Notes under the pieces: generated by a model
What the model was told of the DNA's origin: nothing
The model's input: only the letters and a program-made list of their open reading frames with translations
Databases searched by the model: none
NCBI GenBank assembly: GCA_050633905.1
Contig: JBOEHJ010000018.1
Span: forward strand, 62,001 to 126,000
Length of the DNA: 64,000 nucleotides
Reading direction: 5' to 3'
DNA from: JANQPX01 sp050633905
GTDB lineage: Bacteria; Pseudomonadota; Alphaproteobacteria; Geminicoccales; Geminicoccaceae
In this document: piece by piece, positions 58,941 through 64,000 of the stretch
Layout of the letters: each line of letters starts with the position of its first letter
Position numbering within the stretch: position 1 is the first letter of the stretch
Position numbers and translations under genes: made by a program

Positions 58941-59686
58941 CGGATCGCCCAACGATGCTACCTCAGGTGCTCATCGTCGAGGATGAGGCGCCGTTGCAGG
59001 AGCTTTTGGCCTATAACCTGCAGCGCGCTGATTTTGACGTGGAGCAGGCCTTTGACGGTGAGCAGGCGCTCGGTTTGGTTGCTGAACGCGTGCCCGATCT
59101 GATCCTTCTAGACTGGATGCTGCCCCATACCTCCGGCATCGAGCTTTGTCGTCAATTCCGGCGAAAGCCTGAAACGGCCAACACGCCGATCATCATGCTG
59201 ACGGCGCGGGCGGAGGAAGGGGATCGCTTGCGCGGCCTGAATACCGGGGCTGACGATTTCGTCACCAAGCCTTTCTCGGTGGAGGAGCTCATCGCCCGGA
59301 TGCGGGCGGTACTGCGCCGGATCCGCCCTGCTTTTGCCGAAGAGTTGTTGAGCTTTGCCGACCTCACCATGGATCTCGCCGCCCATCGAGTGATGCGCGG
59401 GGATCACGAAGTCCATCTCAGCCCAACGGAGTTTCGCCTGCTCCGGCAGCTCCTGGAACGCCCAGGCCGTGTCTTCTCGCGCGACCAGCTGCTTGATTTG
59501 GTCTGGGGACATGATCAGGATGTCGAGTTACGCACGGTTGACGCCACCATTCGACGTCTGAGACGAGCGTTGAACGAGGGGTGTCGCGAGGATCTCCTGC
59601 GTACTGTGCGCTCCGCAGGCTACGCCCTCGATCGCGTGGAACCTGGCGAGCGATCCGCTACGGCTCGGCTGTCGTCAACGTCTTGA
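58937..59686 (+). CDS. phoB: Phosphate-regulon response regulator PhoB
   Basis: 249 residues. Receiver domain 1-~125: acidic pocket VEDEAPLQ, phospho-acceptor aspartate in LILLDWMLPHTSG, lysine in VTKPFSVEELIARMRA. OmpR/PhoB winged-helix DNA-binding domain about 140-235, with HLSPTEFRLLRQLLERPGRV and DATIRRLRRAL. Binds the Pho box at 53386. Last gene of the operon. Confidence 0.95.
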   Translation: MTDRPTMLPQVLIVEDEAPLQELLAYNLQRADFDVEQAFDGEQALGLVAERVPDLILLDWMLPHTSGIELCRQFRRKPETANTPIIMLTARAEEGDRLRGLNTGADDFVTKPFSVEELIARMRAVLRRIRPAFAEELLSFADLTMDLAAHRVMRGDHEVHLSPTEFRLLRQLLERPGRVFSRDQLLDLVWGHDQDVELRTVDATIRRLRRALNEGCREDLLRTVRSAGYALDRVEPGERSATARLSSTS

Positions 59687-59731
59687 GGAAGAAGGATCTC
59701 GACGACTGATGTCGTCAGGTTGCATGATTCT

Positions 59732-60985
59732 TTAGAAAAAACCTGCGCGTTCCATGTCGTCGATGAAACGTTCGCGGTTATCAGGATCACGATGGGGCAA
59801 GATCTTTCGCCAATGGGCGAGTGAGAAGTCGGGATGCACCTTCAAGGTGAGATCAACGTGATGGGCTGCCTGATCATTCAAGCCCAGCCGCGAGGAACTT
59901 GTTGCCAGCAGGCGATGGGCTTCATGATCGTTGCCCATGTCTGAGAAAAGCTTGATAACCGTTTCGTCGTCGCCCATGAATTCGAAAGCACCGGCCAGAT
60001 AATATCGATACATCGCGGCACGATCCGGGCGAAGATGGATCGCCATGTGAAGCGGCTCGATCGCTTGTTCTGGATTGCCCTGGCTGATCAGGAGGTCGCC
60101 GAAATCGGCCAGAATGTCGGGGTCGTTGGGGTTGATGTCGAGGGCGCGCTGGTAGGCGGCGAGGGCGGGCTCGTGCTCTCTTAGGAAATGGCGGTTCATC
60201 CCCAATTCGGCATGGCCGGAGGCCTCCATCGGGTCATGTTCTATGGCGAGATTGGCATAGTCCAAGGCCTTTTCGATGGATTGGTCTGGATCCGCCGTCC
60301 AGGCATAACGCCAATCGAGTTGGTGCGTCCTTGATAGCACAGCGTGAGCGCGCGCTGACGTTGGATCGAGTAGGCAGGCCTTTTCGGCGAGTTTTCTCGC
60401 ATAGCGATTGGCCGTCAATTGAAACTGCTTGGTCAGATGGTCGGCCATCAGGATCAGGGGCGTGGCTTGAGATAGATCGTTCCCATTGCTGTCATGGTTA
60501 AGTCGTTCTCGTTCCTTCGCGTCAATCGCGACGGCAAGCCCGGTTGCCACGTTGCTTGCAAGATCCTCTTCCACATCGGCATTTCCGCGGCTGTTCATCT
60601 GAAAGCGCGAGCGCCAAAGCTGCTTGCCGGATACGCTTTCGGATAAACAGGCCGTCGCCTGGAGAAGGTCGTCTGTTCGTTGCACGGCGCCGGTGACAAG
60701 ATAGCGCGTGCCTAGGGATCGACCGATTGCATCAAGGGAACCCCGTTTTTTCGACATAGCTTCACTGGCTTGCCGTCCCACGACGGAGAACACGCGAAAT
60801 CGGCTGAGATGGTGGATGACATCATCAGCGATCCAAGTGCCACTATGCTGCTTCTTGCTTCGTGTATCCCGATCCTCAAATGGTAGGACGGCAACCGAAG
60901 AGGACGTTGGCGTGTCGGACATTCTCTCGATCATCAACTGAGAGAATGCCTTTAAATCGATGGCTAAAACGCTTTGTTGTTCCAA
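59732..60985 (-). CDS. TolB-like N-domain and TPR protein
   Basis: 417 residues. The N-terminal ~160 residues are the TolB/FlgO-like domain found in adenylate-cyclase and CadC-type proteins: SVAVLPFEDRD, DDVIHHLSRFRVFSVVGRQA, RSLGTRYLVTGAVQRTDDLL. The rest is a series of TPRs (about 200-400; ALDYANLAIEHDPMEASGHA, AYQRALDINPNDPDILADF, AIEPLHMAIHLRPDRAAMYR). Relatives usually carry a winged-helix or cyclase domain in front; none is present here, so it cannot bind DNA or make cAMP by itself. It converges with phoB. Confidence 0.85.
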   Translation of the reverse strand: MEQQSVLAIDLKAFSQLMIERMSDTPTSSSVAVLPFEDRDTRSKKQHSGTWIADDVIHHLSRFRVFSVVGRQASEAMSKKRGSLDAIGRSLGTRYLVTGAVQRTDDLLQATACLSESVSGKQLWRSRFQMNSRGNADVEEDLASNVATGLAVAIDAKERERLNHDSNGNDLSQATPLILMADHLTKQFQLTANRYARKLAEKACLLDPTSARAHAVLSRTHQLDWRYAWTADPDQSIEKALDYANLAIEHDPMEASGHAELGMNRHFLREHEPALAAYQRALDINPNDPDILADFGDLLISQGNPEQAIEPLHMAIHLRPDRAAMYRYYLAGAFEFMGDDETVIKLFSDMGNDHEAHRLLATSSSRLGLNDQAAHHVDLTLKVHPDFSLAHWRKILPHRDPDNRERFIDDMERAGFF

Positions 60986-61160
60986 TGTCTATACCATACC
61001 GACAATCAATGAAATCGGAGAAGACTTTTTTTGACTAATTATCGATATGGTGCATCCGGCAGTGATATTCTTCAAGTGAATAATTGTTAAGCTGCGTTTA
61101 GTTTCACCAACAAAATCAAGCTGGTGATGCCCTCATGCCCGCATCGTAACCTGCAATATA

Positions 61161-61178
61161 ACTGGGATACCTCCCAGT
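61161..61178 (-). terminator. Hairpin downstream of sppA
   Basis: ACTGGGA and TCCCAGT pair around TACC, about 12 bases past the sppA stop on the minus strand. It is a plausible transcript end though no T run follows. Confidence 0.6.
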
Positions 61179-61189
61179 CGGAAAATATT

Positions 61190-62899
61190 CTAGCGAATGA
61201 GAACGGGCGGCGCGCTGACTGCGCCCGGATCGACGGTGAGGCCGATGAAATCTGAGAGGGCTTGGAGGGTTATCAGCGGGCTTTTAACCAGCTCAAGGGC
61301 TGTTTCCCAGGGGGGCTTTGGTGCTGGGAAGCGGCGAATGGAGACAGGATTTTCTGGATCTGAGCCAATCTCGGACCGGGCGCGGTCCAAGGCCTTGGCA
61401 AAGCCGCCGAGTTCGTCGACCAGGCCAAGTTCCTTGGCTTGCATGCCGGTCCAAACACGACCCTCGGCAATGGCATGAACGTCATCTTGTTCCATATCGC
61501 GGCCGCGTGCCACGCCAGCTGTAAAGGCGTCATAGGTGTCGTCGAGGAAGGCTTCAAGGCGGTTGCGGCCAAGGCTGTTGTAGTCACTATTGGTGCTCCA
61601 CATTGACGCATTCGCACCGCGTCCGACCGATCCCCAGTTCACCCCGAATTTGGTCCAAAGCTCGTCCAAAACCGGCTTGCCCGCGAGCACACCGATGGAG
61701 CCGGTCAGTGTGCCCGGATCCGCGATGATGGCTGTCGCGTCCATGGCGATCCAATACCCGCCTGAGGCGGCGACATCGCCCATCGATACGATCACCGGCT
61801 TTTTCATGTCGATGGCGCGGCGGACTTCCCGAGCAATCGTTTCAGAGGCCACGGCCGAACCGCCGCCCGAGCTGATGCGAAAAAGGATCGCCCGCACATC
61901 CTTGTCGTTGATGGCATCGGCGATCGCCCTGGCGACAGTATCTGCCCCCATCACCGTTCCAGCTGGCCCGCTACTGCTATCGCCTTGTTGTATTTGTCCA
62001 ACGCCTTCGATCAAGGCGATGACGTCGCCTGACCCATCGGCCGGCACCAAGCCAGCAAAGGTATCAAGTCCCATGAGCTCGGCATCTGGACCCGCTTTCT
62101 CCTTGGCGCGCTTGACCATCTCATCCCAATAGCTGAGACGATCGATCAGGCCATTGCGGAATGCTTCGTCGGCACCGTAGGGACCGCCGTCGATCAGGCT
62201 GTCGACCGCATTTCGTGCCAAGCGTCTTCCTCGGACGATGCCGTCTCGGATTTGCTCATCGAGGGATGTGGCGAGCCATTCCAAGCTTTGCCGGTGTTCC
62301 CGTGTCAGACTCTGCTCGGTGAACATGTTCGCAGCAGTCTTATAAGGGCCGCGCTTGCCGCCGCTCATGGTCACGCCCGCCTGCTCGAACAGCCCTTGCA
62401 GGAGCGGCGTTTCGAGATAGAGACCTGTCAAGCCAACGGCGCCCAGAGGCTGGAGATGGATCTCTTCGAAGGCCGAGGCGAGGTAATAGCCGATCGTGCC
62501 TGGGCCAAACTCGCCAAAGCTGGTGGAATAGGCGAAGGCGAATTTGCCATTGCGTCGGAAGTGGGTGATCGCTTCCCGAAGCTCTTGGGTTTGGGCAAAT
62601 CCAGGGCCGGATCCATCGATGCGTGCGATCAACCCGGCGACGTTTGACTGTTGGCTGGCCCGATCAATGGCAAGGACAGTTTCCGCCAAGGTCAGCCCCG
62701 GCGCCAAATCCAGGGCTGCCAGGGAGCCGTCCTTGGCTGCCTCCTCGATACCGTCGCGCAGATCGATCGTGAGCACGATGCGTTCCGGCAAATCGTCGTC
62801 GCCCGGCAAGAACATCCAGACGAGAACGCCAAGGCCGATGGACAACAAGAGAGTGACAAATCCCAGGGAAGCGAGAATGCCGACGATGATCCGTTTCAT
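61190..62899 (-). CDS. sppA: Signal peptide peptidase SppA, 67K type
   Basis: 569 residues from ATG 62897-62899, which overlaps the rlmN stop (TGATG); the frame extends upstream inside rlmN but that is not used. One N-terminal membrane anchor (IIVGILASLGFVTLLLSIGL). Two ClpP-like (S49) halves: the N-half carries the catalytic lysine in KRGPYKTAANMF, the C-half the catalytic serine in LTGSIGVLAGKPV, preceded by VSMGDVAASGGYWIAM. It degrades cleaved signal peptides in the membrane. Confidence 0.94.
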   Translation of the reverse strand: MKRIIVGILASLGFVTLLLSIGLGVLVWMFLPGDDDLPERIVLTIDLRDGIEEAAKDGSLAALDLAPGLTLAETVLAIDRASQQSNVAGLIARIDGSGPGFAQTQELREAITHFRRNGKFAFAYSTSFGEFGPGTIGYYLASAFEEIHLQPLGAVGLTGLYLETPLLQGLFEQAGVTMSGGKRGPYKTAANMFTEQSLTREHRQSLEWLATSLDEQIRDGIVRGRRLARNAVDSLIDGGPYGADEAFRNGLIDRLSYWDEMVKRAKEKAGPDAELMGLDTFAGLVPADGSGDVIALIEGVGQIQQGDSSSGPAGTVMGADTVARAIADAINDKDVRAILFRISSGGGSAVASETIAREVRRAIDMKKPVIVSMGDVAASGGYWIAMDATAIIADPGTLTGSIGVLAGKPVLDELWTKFGVNWGSVGRGANASMWSTNSDYNSLGRNRLEAFLDDTYDAFTAGVARGRDMEQDDVHAIAEGRVWTGMQAKELGLVDELGGFAKALDRARSEIGSDPENPVSIRRFPAPKPPWETALELVKSPLITLQALSDFIGLTVDPGAVSAPPVLIR

Positions 62900-64000
62900 C
62901 AGGCCGTCGCCGTCACCAGCGGACGGCGACGTTTGCGCTCGCTCGCTGTCTTCAGCTGACCGCAGGCGGCGAGAATGTCTCGGCCGCGAGGGGTTCGAAT
63001 GGGCGACGGATACCCCCCCTTGGACACGATCTCGGCAAAGGCTTCGATCCGCTCGCGCTTCGAGCATTGATACTCAGCACCCGGCCAGGGATTGAACGGG
63101 ATTAAATTAACCTTGGCCGGTATGCCTCGAAGCAGGCGGACCAGATCACGGGCTTCGGCGTCGCTGTCGTTGACACCATCCAGCATGACATATTCGAAGG
63201 TTACCCAGCGATCACCTGTCGGGTAGTTTCGGCAGGCTTCCATGAGGGTCTTGATGTTCCATTTCTTGTTGATGGGGACAAGAACATCGCGAAGATCGTC
63301 CCGGACCGCATGAAGCGAGATCGCAAGGTTGACGCCGAGTTCAGAGCCGCATTGCTCGACCTTTGGCACGATGCCTGAGGTCGAGAGCGTGATCTTGCGT
63401 TTGGAAAAAGCAAGGCCTTCGGGATCCATCGCGATCTGAATGGCTTGCTTGATATTCTCGTAATTCAACAGCGGCTCGCCCATGCCCATCAAGACGATAT
63501 GGCTGATTTGCCGCTGGCCGGCCGGTGTTGGCCACTCATCCAGCCGATCGCGTGCTACCATGATTTGGGCCAGCATATCTTCAGCTTTTAGGTTGCGCAC
63601 CAAGGGCATGGTGCCGGTATGGCAAAACGTGCAGGCGAGTGAACAACCGACCTGGCTCGAAATACAAAGAGCCCCGCGCTCGACATCGGGAATATAGACC
63701 GTTTCGACTTCCTGCTGATCGCGAAACCGAAGCAGCCATTTGATCGTGCCATCGTTGGAGCGCTGATCGCTCACAATGGTCGGGCGATCAACGGAATGGC
63801 CATTTTGCAGCCAATCGCGCAGGCCGAGAGGCAGACTGGTCATCTCATCGAAGGATTTTGCCCCTCGATGGTAAAGCCAGTGCTGGAGCTGACGTGCGCG
63901 CATCCGCACTTTGCCGGAAGCCTCACCTGAAGCGGCGATCAGGCTCTCGAGTTCATCCGCGGCCATTCCCACAAGAGGCGCTGACGACGTTACCGCGTTA
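62899..64000 (-). CDS. rlmN: 23S rRNA (adenine2503-C2) / tRNA methyltransferase RlmN (5' end beyond the window)
   Basis: A radical SAM methyltransferase that methylates C2 of A2503 in 23S rRNA. The radical SAM cluster motif is CSLACTFCHTG. Other marks are LMGMGEPLLNYENI, SRITLSTSG-type KRKITLSTSGIVPKV, NLAISLHA and LIPFNPWPGAEY; the second methyl-carrying cysteine is in ILAACGQL near the C-terminus. GTG 63972 could be a start, but the frame stays open to the edge and relatives have an N-terminal extension, so the true start is probably outside. It overlaps sppA. Confidence 0.93.
   Translation of the reverse strand, partial: NAVTSSAPLVGMAADELESLIAASGEASGKVRMRARQLQHWLYHRGAKSFDEMTSLPLGLRDWLQNGHSVDRPTIVSDQRSNDGTIKWLLRFRDQQEVETVYIPDVERGALCISSQVGCSLACTFCHTGTMPLVRNLKAEDMLAQIMVARDRLDEWPTPAGQRQISHIVLMGMGEPLLNYENIKQAIQIAMDPEGLAFSKRKITLSTSGIVPKVEQCGSELGVNLAISLHAVRDDLRDVLVPINKKWNIKTLMEACRNYPTGDRWVTFEYVMLDGVNDSDAEARDLVRLLRGIPAKVNLIPFNPWPGAEYQCSKRERIEAFAEIVSKGGYPSPIRTPRGRDILAACGQLKTASERKRRRPLVTATA

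Noticed and set aside
62899..63067. Longer N-terminus for SppA
   Set aside because: The extension lies inside rlmN, and ATG 62899 with the overlap TGATG gives a proper membrane anchor at the N-terminus.

Overview
The window looks like chromosomal DNA of a GC-rich alphaproteobacterium; I cannot name the genus. The main pointers are the phoR-pstSCAB-phoU-phoB layout with long alphaproteobacterial-type PstC and PstA, a rhizobial-style sugar ABC operon with two different ATPases, iolD/iolE genes, glutathione-dependent formaldehyde oxidation, and two sequences that match the TTAA-N7-TTAA pattern of CtrA sites. I saw no tRNA, rRNA, CRISPR array or prophage.

Layout. (1) 1-11688: a sugar or polyol catabolic locus. 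It holds a truncated FGGY kinase on the minus strand, a SorC-type regulator, an ABC importer (binding protein, two permeases, two ATPases, one with degenerate motifs), an EryA-like FGGY kinase, a D-2-hydroxyacid dehydrogenase and a class II aldolase. Import, phosphorylation, oxidation and aldol cleavage would follow in that order. (2) 12286-22113: a tight six-gene minus-strand operon. It encodes two secreted caspase-like/Sel1/peptidoglycan-binding proteins, a GT-A-like glycosyltransferase, a small unknown protein, a Stf0-like sulfotransferase and a PQQ-type sugar dehydrogenase. (3) 22360-28147: glycan and unknown genes, namely a Cip1-like secreted protein, a paralogue of the small unknown protein, a protein made of two fused GT-B glycosyltransferases, and a radical SAM protein with an extra N-terminal cysteine set. 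(4) 28399-38064: a cell-surface cluster. A CsgG-like lipoprotein fused to peptidoglycan-binding and DUF4384 domains sits beside a secreted protein built of four 37-residue repeats, a second DUF4384 lipoprotein, a DUF2807 protein, two OmpA-family proteins and an acyltransferase-like protein without its catalytic histidine. This resembles a curli/holdfast-anchor type export system and is my best candidate for an undescribed system. (5) 38584-43955: iolE, iolD, a hydroxypyruvate-isomerase-family gene and a TAXI-type binding protein, next to a very AT-rich tract. (6) 43966-49519: formaldehyde/formate oxidation (formate dehydrogenase cytochrome b subunit, adhC, S-formylglutathione hydrolase) and a TerC protein. 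(7) 49648-59686: acetoacetyl-CoA synthetase, then phoR, a triple-repeat Pho box and pstSCAB-phoU-phoB. (8) 59732-64000: a TolB-like/TPR protein, sppA and rlmN, which runs off the edge.

The noncoding DNA is rich in small repeats. Family I is an imperfect palindrome of about 80 bp with five copies between genes, two of them beside TTAA-N7-TTAA sites and three with GANTC in both arms. Family II is an 84-bp element with three gapless copies plus an inverted-ended relative; each copy starts at the amber stop codon of an unrelated gene, or did before a later insertion. Family III is a long hairpin with three copies, one inside an element with CTAG at both ends. A 184-bp IS5-type MITE has inserted at the end of one family II copy. 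CTAG targeting by small mobile elements would explain why several genes share their stop codon with a repeat.
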